Shown here: in pieces, positions 22,093 to 33,227 of the stretch
How positions within the stretch are numbered: the first letter of the stretch is position 1
How the letters are laid out: each line of letters begins with the position of its first letter
NCBI GenBank assembly: GCA_030760725.1
Contig: JASWHV010000005.1
Span: 31,319,241-31,383,240 of the forward strand
Direction: 5' to 3'
DNA: 64,000 nt
DNA from: Neostapfia colusana
Taxonomy: Eukaryota > Streptophyta > Magnoliopsida > Poales > Poaceae
Translations under genes and position numbers: made by a program
Notes under the pieces: generated by a model
What the model was told of the DNA's origin: nothing
What the model saw: only the letters and a program-made list of their open reading frames with translations
Databases searched by the model: none

Positions 22093-23618
22093 ACTGCAAA
22101 CATGTAGTTGAGAAGAGTTAAACAAGAACTCAGCAGTATGTGAGACTAATGAAAACATGATTACGTCAAAACTTTAGTAAAAGCAGTAACAGAATCCATG
22201 TTTACACAATTCCTTAGTAGGCATAACTATCCAGCCTATCTGTACAGGACAGACCTTTATGCACTATCTCCAGATTTTGTCTAGTTAAAAGCATTTTCAT
22301 ATCTCGAGTTGCATACCATAGTTAAAGTTAACTTCAGTATCTTTCACACGAGTACTCATATGCCTTCAGATCTTCTCTGGATTAAGAGTTATGATTTTTC
22401 CAAAGTTGACAGGATTCCTGGATAAAATTCGCCAGCACCTCCTTTGTATGTGGCTGATTTTATCACGGTTGTATATGCAAATACAATAAGAATCTGAACA
22501 ACTTTGAACTACAAAAATGTTGCACATTTCATAACCTTTCTAATGGGGTATCATAGGCTTCTTAAGGATTTATCTACAGAAAGTTTTGGCTTAAAAACAG
22601 AAAGGTCCAGAGAGGTTTTGCTGTTGTCCTGGTTCTGGACAGTTTACCTTCCTCTGAACTTTCTACCCATTTAGCGTGTGATTTGGCTCTGTAGGTCTAC
22701 AAAGAAGTTGTATAGCACTTGCAAATCTTTCCAGAACCATATCATACACCTTAATTGGGCCAAGCTACTCAGAGTTATGCTCTGTTAAAGTCCAGCAAGA
22801 ATTCCTGCCGAAAACAGAGCACTCTGTTTTTGCAATCTTTGAAGCCTAGTCTTCCTCTCATTTGAATCTTAGCTCAAAATAAGAGTTCAGTAATTAATAT
22901 TTGTTTTGAACTTACGTTTTTAGTTGAAAGTTAGCTCATGAGTCATTTCTTTAAAGGAAAGGGGTTATTAAGTTTAGTACTGCGCCGATGCACCGTAAGA
23001 AGCATGTCGGTACTACGTAGCCTCACCAAAAGAAAATCCTAACCGGATTATACTGGCATAAATGTATCTTAGGTGGCACTAAAACGGTTACTCACAAACG
23101 TGTACTATTCGTAATACGGTTTCGTGGTTAATCCTGCATAAGTCACACTCAATCGTCAGGTACGGCTGCACACCGAACCCGGTATCCATACAGTTCTTAC
23201 ACCCGTCAGTCATCACTCGCACAGGTGTTCTCAAGCCAAACACACCTTGAGCTACGTGTTCACGTTACTAACCACGTGACGGGGTTTCCCAAATTGCACC
23301 ACGCACGCCCGGGACAGACGTTGCTCGAATACCCCAAACGACATGAGGAGTCGTAGAGGATACTAAAGCTGGTCGGGTTACCTGCCACCCATGGGGCTCC
23401 ACCCTTCAGCTTGTGTGCACTGGTGGACAGCGCTTACATGCACCCCCAAGACATAACTCGTCCCGAGATGCACGATTTTTCCGACATAACAAATAAGTTA
23501 GTTTGCCACCTTCATATTAAGATAATAGTAATCCTTATGTGGGCCTAGTACCGTATCCTCACCGTAACCTAAATTTTTGTCGTAATACCTTCCTTATTCC
23601 GTGTGCCATTACCAATGC
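22093..23618 (-). other. element A leader between PBS and gag
   Basis: About 1.5 kb of untranslated leader. I found no ORF with recognisable motifs and no equivalent of G's leader ORF. It carries short stretches similar to the B leader (33228-34776), for example around TCAGTACTACGT...CCTCACCAAA. Confidence 0.6.
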
Positions 23619-23631
23619 GGCTCTGATACCA
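23619..23631 (-). promoter_or_regulatory. primer-binding site of element A
   Basis: TGGTATCAGAGCC on the minus strand, 2 nt from the LTR end at 23634; initiator tRNA-Met type. Confidence 0.9.
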
Positions 23632-23633
23632 GC

Positions 23634-24420
23634 TGAGACCGCCCGACCAACCGACACAGGCCACTCGCCCAGGAATCGCATTGGGTGGTGCCGTGTTGTG
23701 CGGCACCCAACAGCACACATACAAAGAACAATGTATTACATTAAAACAATAGCGGAAGCTTACAAGTTTTTTTTGTAAATACTTTACATCGAGTAACTAC
23801 GGCGGAAGTCTATAACAAACTCATGTCGAATAACTAAGAGCACTCGAGATGAAGTCCAGCCCGCGGACTCCTCTCGCTAGCAACACGAAGTCAAGCAGCA
23901 GCGGCTGGGTTCTCCATGTGTTACCTAACTCGGAAATCTCCGAGTTTCACCGGACAACCTTCTTCTTAGCATCGATGTTAACCTGCAAAACCACTCATAT
24001 AGCAAGCGTGAGCACATAGGCTCCGCAAGACTGATCCGTCTCTCCTAAACAAGAAACTCTACATGCACGACGGTTGCAATTGGGTCGGCTAGATTTGCAT
24101 AAAGGACTCGCCTAAAGTTGATCCTTAACTTTCAGATTTTTAAGCCTCATTGTGCGGACCTTGAGCCGAAAAGCATCGCAACTCCACAATCAAACAAGAA
24201 ACGCTTTGTAGCGATGCTCCTTGCACAAAGTGAAAGTAAAGTTTATTGAGCCTATCTCTAAATCAATCATGGTTGAAATACAAATTACATCACAGTCTTA
24301 TCAAGTTCAAAAGATAACCAATTTCAGTTCTTACTACATCAAGACGCAGTGGGCAAGTATGCTCATATGACCGTGAGCGACGGTGATTCGAATCAGTACA
24401 TGCCCGGACTACACGACACG
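23634..24420 (-). repeat. element A 5' LTR, PBS-side segment
   Basis: Matches 13276-14060 of the 3' LTR. Interrupted at 24421 by element B after ACACG. Confidence 0.92.
24416..24420. repeat. target-site duplication of element B (left copy)
   Basis: ACACG here and at 38886-38890. Removing B plus one copy restores A's LTR as seen uninterrupted near 14050-14060. Confidence 0.96.
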
Positions 24421-27400
24421 TGTGGGGACCACCCCGTGGTTCACCCACTCCAAGATCGCATAGGGTGGTGCCGTGCGATGCGGCACCCAACAGCACACAC
24501 GAAAAGAATAAAGAACAACATATAAACTTTTACTTGATATAAAACAGCGGAAGTCTTTTTTTACAAAACCTAATTAACAGCGGAAGTTATATACATAGTT
24601 GCTCTCAAACCCTAACTAAGCAAAAGTGCAGCCGTCCAGCCCGGAGACGCTACACACTAGCAGCAAGGAACCGGAGATCACGGCGGCATGCATGGCTCCA
24701 GCTCGGCCGTGTACCACCATTGAAGTCAGAGTCTGGGTGTGGGCCCGCTTACTAATACGGAGAGGGTTCCGCATGATAAAGACCAATAAAAAACTTCTTC
24801 GTTTCGTTGGTAGAACCCACGCCAATATCATACCCGACGGGGGCATCGCCTCGTCCTCAGAACCTTCCTCATAACTCTCACCTGCACACAGCTCAAATAT
24901 TGCAACCGTGAGCACGAAGGCTCAGCAAGTCTTAACCGTCAACCCTAGGCATGGAACTCTACGTGCAAGGATATGTAAGATGGGGAAAGGAATTTGTGAC
25001 AAAGACACGCCTATAAGTTGGTCCTTACTTTCAGTTTTATAGCAGCAGATTCATGTGCCTTAGGCAGCCCTCACATCGGAAGTCCACAATCAAACAAGAA
25101 ACGCTTTCCCCCGATGTGGAGATGCCCAAAAAGGAATATAAACTTAGTTAGCTCTATCTCTACAGCAATCAAGGTATTCAAGACATTAAGATCCATACAG
25201 CATTTTCAGTTGGCTTATTTCACTTCTTACTACTTCACAGCGCAGTGAACAAGCGGGTACTCAAATAACCGCGAGGGACGGTGATTGCAGTCAAGACACA
25301 CCCAGATAACACGTCACATACACCCACTTTCAGAAGCGCGATTCCACACCCCTTCCTACTCTGTTGTATGCAACAACCTTTCAAAGGCAACCCAAATGCC
25401 GAACCAGTCCATCCGTAACGTGTAGGAGGTCCCCGCGTGGAGCGTGACTGTGCCCACCAGCAGATTTACACCTTGCTACCCTCAACCCACTCCTATTTAC
25501 GGTTGGGTAATCCTCGACACCCAGGTTAACCAATTACATCGGTTTCCTGGTTCCCATATGCCAGTATGCATCCGGTACTGTTCGATACTTGTCCAGCAGG
25601 GCCGCACATGGACGGTCCTCAACCGACACCAACAGGGCTACGCACGTGAGACCTCTGCTCACTGCTTCCTATCCCCCCTGCTGGGTCTCATTTTCATAAC
25701 TTAAGCCATTTTCTACCTCTTTTCATTCCGTGTAATAAGTACTATCTCGCGAGTAGCTTCCAAGCACTCGACTTCTACCGAGATCCTATACATTAGCATG
25801 GCATTCTCTACTCGTCCAGTTTATAAACTATCCAACCCTCCATAGTATTTAAAAAGGCTATGCAAGTGGGGTTTCAATCACCCTAACTCTAATGCAAACA
25901 TTCAACCTAGACATAAATGGTACAAAGGAAAAACTTTATAAAAGGTACTTAAGTGCAAACCGGGGCTTGCCTTGTTGCGAGTTAAACGGAAAGTCAGCTT
26001 CTGGTGGGAGGACGTCCAAGGGCTCCGGTGCGTCCTCAACTTCGGCCACTATTATGAAATGTAATAAAATACATGTATAAGTATTAAGGATTTATAAGAA
26101 TTGGACTTCTACTCATAGCTACTGCTATTTAAAATCCTTAATTGGCTTTGGGAATTTTACAGTGGATACTAGACTCTCTAAGGATGATTTGGGTCAAATT
26201 TGGAGACATGTCATTGCACAATGTAGTCTTTAAAATTCCTACAAGTACAATGCTTCTCTGAATTTTGAGCCCAATTCAGGAGCTTTGACATAGCTAATGG
26301 TGGAAGATCTGATTAGGGTAAGTCTCCATGGTTCTAACAAAATTTGTTTCACCATTTTTGGAGCTACCATCAGAGAGATATGAATTTTTTTGAAGTTTGG
26401 ACAGAAGTGCTGAACAGTTTCTGTTTATATTTGAATTTTCTAATAAAGGCTGAACTTGAGAAGGTAATTTGACCTAGAAAATGACCTCCAATGGAGCCCA
26501 AATTTTTACTGGAGATCAGCTTCTATGAAGAGGATTTGCTACCCAAATTTGGGAATATTTCATAAAGAATTGCTCCTGTAATAAATCCCTAAAAGATTTA
26601 CTAAAAACAATTCTACAGAAATCCTGGGCATTTTCATAGCCAAAAATTGGTTTCTCTGTGAAGTACTCCTCATGACGAATCCAATAAAATTTGTCTCACT
26701 CTTTTTGGAGTTTTCTACACAAAGTTATGGGCTTGCAAAGATCAGCTAAATTCTGGAATTATTTCTCTAATAGAAACTTCAAATAATTGGGCTGGGCCCA
26801 CTGGTTTAATTCGGACCAGTCAGATTTTAACAACACCGGGGGCTACGGGGTTATTCCCGCGCAGCCGCACCAGATCCCGCGCCACAAACGGATCCTCGCG
26901 CGAACCCGGAGGCTGACCGGTGGGACCGGCCCTCCTTCGTCTTCCTCGCGCTGCCCGCGCCTTCCGCGGCGGCGCACGCCGGCGAGGCTCGCCGGGACAG
27001 GGTTCCTGTGGTCCGAACTTTGTCAAACTCGCCGCCTGTGAGTTCTGCACCGTGCTGAACACGATGGTGGGGTCGGGAGCCGATGACAACGGCCGTAAAA
27101 TTGCATGCACCGGCGACCATGTCGAACCTTACTTCGGCGACCTCGCTCTCCCTCAACAGTGGGTCTTTCGGGATAGGGTTGGCTCCAAAAGCACCAGTGT
27201 CCTATGGACATCCTCGACCAATAGCTCGCTCTCCCTGAAACCCACCGGAGAGGGGACCTCACCGGCGACCCGAGGTGCTTTTGCACCGACGACTAAGAAA
27301 ACAGCTAGGGCTCCCTCGTTTCTTGATGTTTTTGCTTGGTTCTTCGTCGAGGAGAGGCGCTAGGAAGTAGAGAAGCTCTGTGCAAGCTTACTCGAGGTCT

Positions 27401-28622
27401 AAAGGATCGTGCACCACGAATTTTTGGCTAGACCGCACACTACCCGTCGGTGTACCGTTTGGGGAATCGGTGAAATTCTCGCTACCGGTCCTAGCAGACG
27501 CTAAACAGCCTCCGGCTACACGACCAGGACATGTCCACGCACCTTTCTTGTATAGGAAGTCGGGGGAGAGGGTGGCCGGTTGCTGCTGTCGATGGAGAGC
27601 CGAAACGGCGAGGTACGGGCACCTTGAAGCTTTGGCGCCAATCCGCGTTTCTCGAGCAGTTCGGACCGGCAAACCTCGAAGGGGCTTTGGCAAGGGCTAG
27701 AGCACATCCTGGCGATGCTCTTTGCTGTGGAGCGCTCGAGCAATCGAGCTTGGAGGGCTGTGGTCGATCAGAGAGAGCTGAGCGGCGGTGTTCAGCGGAA
27801 ATGAGACTGTCGCGGCGCTGCACGAGCTGAGGAGGAGGAGAAGTAGCGCTGGGGTACTCGGGTGGCCGCTCTTATCGCCCACGCGCGCGCGCCGACGTCG
27901 GCCAGCGAGAACCAGCTCGGTGGCTCGGTGAGGACGTTCGGGGGAGCGCTTTTCCGGGAGCTGTCGCGCCGCGATCAACCGGGAACAGAGAGAGAGAGGG
28001 AAAAACAGTCGGTTGTTTGCTTTAGGTGGCTGACAATTGGGCCCCACCTCCCCCTTTGTTTAGTCAAACTTTTATGATATTTTCCCCCCAGCAACTCAAC
28101 ATTAAAAGCTTTACTTCATCCCAAAGTTAAGTTTGAATTTGCAGAATTCAAATGGTTTGAATTCTGGTGTAGGATTTGAATGGGGTTTGATCATTTGAAT
28201 TTGAAAAGGAGTTTGAATTCTCCACTTTGTATTGCCTCAAAAATATAGCAAACCAGCTCCAAAATTTCCAATTTTTGGCATGGCTGCTCATTCAAAGGTG
28301 GAGAACACATTTGTGAAACCCAATTTTCAAATTGAGGGAATTGGCATTTGAAACTGAATTTGAAATTCAGATTAGAGGGCTTCTCCTTTTATTCCCAAAC
28401 AAATATTAAAACTCCTCCAAATGAGCTGAAATTTGGAAGGTTGAATATTTGGACAATGAAGATCCAAGTTGTGCATTTAGGTCTCCATGTTTGGAAGTTT
28501 TGGGAAGTCTAAACCCTCACTTTGAACTCACACTTATTATACTTCAAAGTTTTAATTCCCCTCATTTTTCATAAGTGTACATGAGCTGAATTTTTCTTGC
28601 TACCACTTTTGGGGATTTTACA
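24421..28622 (-). repeat. element B 3' LTR (4,202 bp)
   Basis: Begins (minus) TGTAAAATCCCC after the polypurine tract and ends GTCCCCACA. Compared with the other LTR it has extra sequence at about 24715-24838. The GC-rich block at about 26820-27990 gives overlapping ORFs on both strands that recur in the other LTR. No protein domain is seen in them. Confidence 0.95.
24909..24924 (-). other. conserved LTR hairpin TGAGC...GCTCA
   Basis: A 5-bp stem with a 6-nt loop, adjacent to CTTGC. The sister copy is at 35172-35187. Same position as the GAGTAC...GTACTC hairpins of H, E, F and G. Confidence 0.55.
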
Positions 28623-28641
28623 TCCCTCCCCCCTTAAAAAG
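28623..28641 (-). other. polypurine tract of element B
   Basis: Minus strand TTTTTAAGGGGGGAGGGA immediately before the LTR start. Confidence 0.85.
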
Positions 28642-28687
28642 AATCTCGTCCCGAGATTCCAAAGGAAAAGCAAAGTGGGGAAAAACT

Positions 28688-29011
28688 TTACCGGGTATAG
28701 GATGATAGCAAGTCCGGATAATACGTTCGTAGATAATCCTCGCTTTCCCATGTCGCCTCATCAGCGGTATGGTTACTCCACAAGACCTTGTAGAACCATA
28801 AGGTCCGGTTTCTTGTGGCACGAGCCTTTTCATCGATGATCCGGATGGAATACTCCGTGTACGTGAGGTCCGGTTGAAGAAGGTCTATGTCTTCTGTGCG
28901 GATTTCAGTCGAGGGCTTGAGGCACTTTCTCAGCTGAGAGATGTGGAAGACGTTGTGAATGCCCGCGAGCGACGCCGGTAAATCTATATGATAGGCCACG
29001 GGTCCGCATCT
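28688..29011 (-). pseudogene. element B Pol C-terminus with chromodomain, cut off by a stop codon
   Basis: Same reading frame as the main pol ORF and directly after its stop (29012-29014). It encodes the linker FHISQLRKCLKP and a chromodomain-like segment (IRIIDEKARATRNRTLWFYKVLWSNHTADEATWESEDYL). In element A the corresponding position is sense-coding, so the stop looks like a lesion. If translated only by readthrough, most integrase would lack the chromodomain that in this lineage is thought to guide insertion to heterochromatin. Confidence 0.85.
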
Positions 29012-32011
29012 TTAAATGATGGTGAACGGACCAATGAACCGCGGCGCAAGTTTACCCTTCACTCCGAAACGGTGAACTCCCTTCATCGGAGACACAAGGA
29101 CATAAACATGGTCCCCGATGTCGAAGTGGAGAGGGCGGCGTCTCTTATCCGCATAGCTTTTCTGACGAGATTGAGCGGCCTTAAGATTGGCTTGTATTAC
29201 TCGCACTCGTTCTTCCGCTTCATTCACAAGTTCAATTCCGTAGATAACTCGCTCGCCGGACTCGCACCAGTTGAGAGGTGTACGACATTTCCGGCCGTAG
29301 AGAGCTTCATACGGCGCCATCTTGATGCTAGCTTGATAGCCATTGTTGTAAGAAAACTCTGCCAACGGCAAATGATCGTCCCAATTCTTGCCGTGGTGGA
29401 TGGCACAAGCGCGTAGCATGTCTTCAAGAACTTGATTCACCCGTTCAGTTTGACCATCCGTTTGCGGGTGATACGCGGAGCTTTGGATCAGTTTGGTTCC
29501 CAGTGATGCGTGCAGCTGTTCCCAGAACCGAGAGACGAACAGCGCACCACGATCTGAAATGATAGAGCGGGGGACACCGTGCAAACATAAGATCTTAGCA
29601 ATGTACAGCTCCGCATATTGCTTGGCCACGTACTTTGTATGTACGGGAATGAAATGAGCCGACTTGGTTAGCCGATCGACTATCACCCAAATCGAGTCAT
29701 GTTTGTGAGACGTGAGAGGTAATCCGACTATGAAGTCCATGCTGATCTCCTCCCACTTCCACGCCGGAATGTTTAATGGTTGCAGTTGTCCGGCTTTACG
29801 CATATGGTCGGCCTTCACACGCCGACACGTATCACATTCGGATACGTATTTCGCGATTTCTCTCTTCATCCGTGTCCACCAAAATCTGGTTTTCAGATCC
29901 TGGTACATCTTGTTGCTGCCCGGATGAATAGAATACTTGGACAAATGAGCCTCGTCCAAGATTTTCTTCCGAAGCTTCATGTCACGGGGTACCACTATAC
30001 GGTCTTTAAACCATAGCGTGTCGTGTTCATCTCTTCGGAAGCATTTCATTTCACCATTCTCCAGCCTTCGCCGAATGTGCGACATTCCCACGTCCTTCTT
30101 CTGAGCTTCCATAATCTCCTCTCGTATTGTAGGGATGAGAGCAAGATTATATAATGCCCCATATGGAACCAAGTACAGACTCGGCTCCTCCTCTTCAAGT
30201 GGGGTGATGGACAGACTATTGACATGGGATTTGCGGCTTAAGGCATCGGCAGCCACGTTTGCCTTCCCGGGGTGGTAGTGAATCTCGATCTCATAGTCTT
30301 TGATCAGTTCTAGCCATCTCCGTTGCCGCATATTCAACTCCTTTTGAGTGAATATATATTTCAGACTTTTGTGGTCGGTGTAGAGGTGCACTAAGTTTCC
30401 ATGTAAGTAGTGCCTCCACATCTTCAATGCCAACACCACAGCAGCAAGCTCAAGATCATGAGTCGGATAGTGCTGCTCGTGGTTACGAAGTTGACATGAG
30501 CCATAGGCGACCACTCTTCCTCCTTGCATCAATACACAGCCAAGCCCGATGCCAGACGCATCACAATATACGTCAAAGGGCTTGGTTGTATCCGGTTGAG
30601 CTAACACCGGGGCTGTTGTAAGATGCTTCACTAATGCTTGGAAAGCTTCTTCACAAGCTGAGCGCCAAACATATTTGATCCCCTTTTTCAACAGTTCAGT
30701 CATTGGCTTAGCAAGTTTGGAGAAATTTGGTATGAATCTCCGATAATATCCTGCTAACCCGAGGAAACTCCTGACTTCATGGACTGATGTGGGGGACTTC
30801 CATTTCAGCACTTGTTCGATCTTGCTTGGATCAACTGCAATGCCTTCTGCAGAAATAATGTGGCCAAGGAATGGCACTTGGCTGATCCAAAACTCGCACT
30901 TGCTGAACTTGGCATAAAGCTTATGGTCTCTTAATCGTTGAAGCACGATATGCAAGTGTTTGGCGTGTTCTTCTTCAGTCTTGGAGTAAACCAAGATGTC
31001 GTCTATGAACACCACCACAAACTTGTCCAACTCCGGCATGAACACTGAGTTCATGAGATACATGAAGTGTGCCGGGGCGTTGGTGAGACCAAAGGACATG
31101 ACGAGGTATTCATACAACCCATATCTCGTCGAGAAGGCCGTCTTTGGGATATCCTCCGCTCGGATCTTGATTTGATGATATCCGGAGCGAAGATCCAACT
31201 TGGAAAATACACTCGCACCCACAAGTTGATCAAAGAGGATATCAATGCGGGGCAGTGGATATTTATTCTTGATGGTGACGGCATTGAGAGGTCGGTAGTC
31301 CACACACAACCTCAAGGTTTCATCCTTCTTCTTCACAAACAGCGCTGAGCATCCCCATGGCGAGGAACTCGGTCGAATGAAACCCTTCTTCATCAAATCG
31401 TTGAGCTGCTCCTTTAGTTCAGACAGCTCATTTGGAGCCATCTTATACGGTCTCCGTGAGATCGGTGTCGTCCCCGGTACAAGTTCAATCTTGAACTCGA
31501 CATCTCTTTCGGGTGGCATACCCGGAAGATCATCCGGAAAGACATCCGGGTATTCACGGACCACACGAATATCCTCAAGTTTCGTGACTTCCGTGTTATA
31601 TGTGGCTGGGGTTTCTTGAGCCGAATAGTCAAGAATAAGAACATGTGGTTCATGAAGTGGAGAGTTTAAACGAACCACACGTGGAATGATGTCAAGAACA
31701 GCACCATGGCGATGTAGCCATGACATTCCTAAAATGACATCAAGTTTTTGACTTTCTAACATGATTAGAGAAGTCGGATATAGATTTCCACCCAATTGTA
31801 ATGGTGCACTATAGACCATTCTGTCAGCTGTTATTTTCATACCCGGAGAACATATCAAATATGAATTATTTGTGGGAATTATAGGCAGTTGATATTTAAT
31901 AACATAAGACTGACTTATGAAATTATGGGTGGCACCGGAGTCAAAAAGTATGACTACGGGATGATCTAGGTAAGAGAACGTACCCGCGAGGATGGGTTCG
32001 CCTTCCGGCAC
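29012..32011 (-). CDS. pol: element B Pol: PR-RT-RNase H-integrase, 999 aa
   Basis: Uninterrupted polyprotein. Retropepsin active site is DSG at D24. RT covers about 150-400, with FIDD at 335-338. RNase H has acidic residues D484, E521, D546 and D589. The integrase zinc finger is H689, H696, C726, C729; the integrase core triad is D759, D820, E856 with the expected 35-residue D-E spacing. The first Met is at 32011, but the same frame continues a little upstream to a TAA just before KPGNVHH, so translation probably began within a gag-pol fusion. The gag frame ends 5 bases before this Met, one frame apart. All catalytic residues I can check are present. Confidence 0.93.
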   Translation of the reverse strand: MPEGEPILAGTFSYLDHPVVILFDSGATHNFISQSYVIKYQLPIIPTNNSYLICSPGMKITADRMVYSAPLQLGGNLYPTSLIMLESQKLDVILGMSWLHRHGAVLDIIPRVVRLNSPLHEPHVLILDYSAQETPATYNTEVTKLEDIRVVREYPDVFPDDLPGMPPERDVEFKIELVPGTTPISRRPYKMAPNELSELKEQLNDLMKKGFIRPSSSPWGCSALFVKKKDETLRLCVDYRPLNAVTIKNKYPLPRIDILFDQLVGASVFSKLDLRSGYHQIKIRAEDIPKTAFSTRYGLYEYLVMSFGLTNAPAHFMYLMNSVFMPELDKFVVVFIDDILVYSKTEEEHAKHLHIVLQRLRDHKLYAKFSKCEFWISQVPFLGHIISAEGIAVDPSKIEQVLKWKSPTSVHEVRSFLGLAGYYRRFIPNFSKLAKPMTELLKKGIKYVWRSACEEAFQALVKHLTTAPVLAQPDTTKPFDVYCDASGIGLGCVLMQGGRVVAYGSCQLRNHEQHYPTHDLELAAVVLALKMWRHYLHGNLVHLYTDHKSLKYIFTQKELNMRQRRWLELIKDYEIEIHYHPGKANVAADALSRKSHVNSLSITPLEEEEPSLYLVPYGALYNLALIPTIREEIMEAQKKDVGMSHIRRRLENGEMKCFRRDEHDTLWFKDRIVVPRDMKLRKKILDEAHLSKYSIHPGSNKMYQDLKTRFWWTRMKREIAKYVSECDTCRRVKADHMRKAGQLQPLNIPAWKWEEISMDFIVGLPLTSHKHDSIWVIVDRLTKSAHFIPVHTKYVAKQYAELYIAKILCLHGVPRSIISDRGALFVSRFWEQLHASLGTKLIQSSAYHPQTDGQTERVNQVLEDMLRACAIHHGKNWDDHLPLAEFSYNNGYQASIKMAPYEALYGRKCRTPLNWCESGERVIYGIELVNEAEERVRVIQANLKAAQSRQKSYADKRRRPLHFDIGDHVYVLVSPMKGVHRFGVKGKLAPRFIGPFTII

Positions 32012-32015
32012 GTCT

Positions 32016-33227
32016 TCAAGGGCTAAGTGGTGGACGTTGCCAGGTTTTTATGCTGGTTTCTTGGGCTGATTGCGGGGGCTGATTAGCACCCTGATACGGT
32101 GCTGCACCCCTGCCCTGTCGCGGCTCGGGGCAGTCCCTCGAAATGTGCCCGACACGGCCACACGTGTAACACGTGTAAGGTGTCGGGGTCCCGCCGACTT
32201 GAGGACGGAATCCCGGTGCACACTGTTGAAACTGAGGCGCACGCGGGACCATCCTTTGCTGCTGCTGTTGCTGTGGTGGATACGTCGGTCGAAAGCCCGG
32301 CACATTATATTGTCGACCGTGGAACTGAGGCGGTCGCGCCGGTGGCTGCCATCTCTGACCGGATGGTGAGCGATACACCATGCGGTATTTCTGTGGTGTC
32401 CCACCACTGCTGCTCGTCAGCGTGCTGCGTCTCCTCTTGTCAGAACCGCGCTCGCGCTGAGCATTCTCTTGTAGAATCGCGGCATTAACGAGATCGTTGA
32501 ATGTGCCGCGATTGCTTTGGGCGATATGGACCTTCATCTTGGAGTTCAGGCCCCGGAAGAACGCATTGTGCTTGTTGTCTTCCGTGCCCACAAATCCTGG
32601 CGCATACTGCGCCAGCCGGTTGAATAACCTGGAGTACTCATGAGCACTCCTCTCGCCTTTCCGTAGCGCCAGGAACTCCTGGAGCTTCATTTCCATCACA
32701 CCGGGAGGTATGTGATAGGCGCGGAACGCCTCCCGGAACTCCGTCCATGTAACGGCATGGCCAGCCGGTAAGGAGGAGGTGTAGTTTTCCCACCAGGTAC
32801 CGGCTTCTCCTTGAAGCTGTTGCGCTGCATACAGCGCCTTCTGGTGTTCGGTGCATCGTAGCAGCCCGAACTTTGCCACTAGAGTGCGGATAAAGCTGTC
32901 CGCCTCCAAAGGTTCTTCGGCCTCCGTGAAGACCGGTGGATGGGTCGCCATGAATTCTGAATACGAGCTTTGTTGGGGCTGGCGTTGCCCATTGTCTTGG
33001 CGTCCTCCCTGATGGGACGCATTCTGCTGCACTAGCATCCGCAGCAACTCGGTTTGCTCGTCGCGCGAGCCGAGCACTGCAGCGAGAACCTCCGCAAGAT
33101 TCCTTGGAAGTTCTGGCGGTGGAGGAGGTGGTTGCTGCTGTGTCGTGGTTTGCTCCGGAGGTGGAGACTCATCACCACGAACTTGACTCGGACCTCCCTC
33201 CTCTTGTGTTGAACGTGTCCGCACCAT
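32016..33227 (-). CDS. gag: element B Gag, 403 aa
   Basis: Starts MVRTRSTQEE. A Gln/Pro-rich region lies at about 25-40 and the gag core at about 95-255 (YAAQQLQGEAGTWWENY; YSRLFNRLAQYAPGF). A basic KRRR is at about 264-267, and a Gln-rich linker is followed by a CCHC knuckle at C353, C356, H361, C366. It ends next to the pol start in another frame. By comparison with element A, where gag and pol share a phase, a small indel near the gag C-terminus probably separated them. Forms the virus-like particle and binds element RNA. Confidence 0.92.
   Translation of the reverse strand: MVRTRSTQEEGGPSQVRGDESPPPEQTTTQQQPPPPPPELPRNLAEVLAAVLGSRDEQTELLRMLVQQNASHQGGRQDNGQRQPQQSSYSEFMATHPPVFTEAEEPLEADSFIRTLVAKFGLLRCTEHQKALYAAQQLQGEAGTWWENYTSSLPAGHAVTWTEFREAFRAYHIPPGVMEMKLQEFLALRKGERSAHEYSRLFNRLAQYAPGFVGTEDNKHNAFFRGLNSKMKVHIAQSNRGTFNDLVNAAILQENAQRERGSDKRRRSTLTSSSGGTPQKYRMVYRSPSGQRWQPPARPPQFHGRQYNVPGFRPTYPPQQQQQQRMVPRAPQFQQCAPGFRPQVGGTPTPYTCYTCGRVGHISRDCPEPRQGRGAAPYQGANQPPQSAQETSIKTWQRPPLSP

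Noticed and set aside
27388..27830. Several 75-110 aa ORFs in the GC-rich block of B's LTR
   Set aside because: They overlap on both strands, recur in the other LTR (37651-38093) and show no domain. GC-rich sequence simply has few stop codons.
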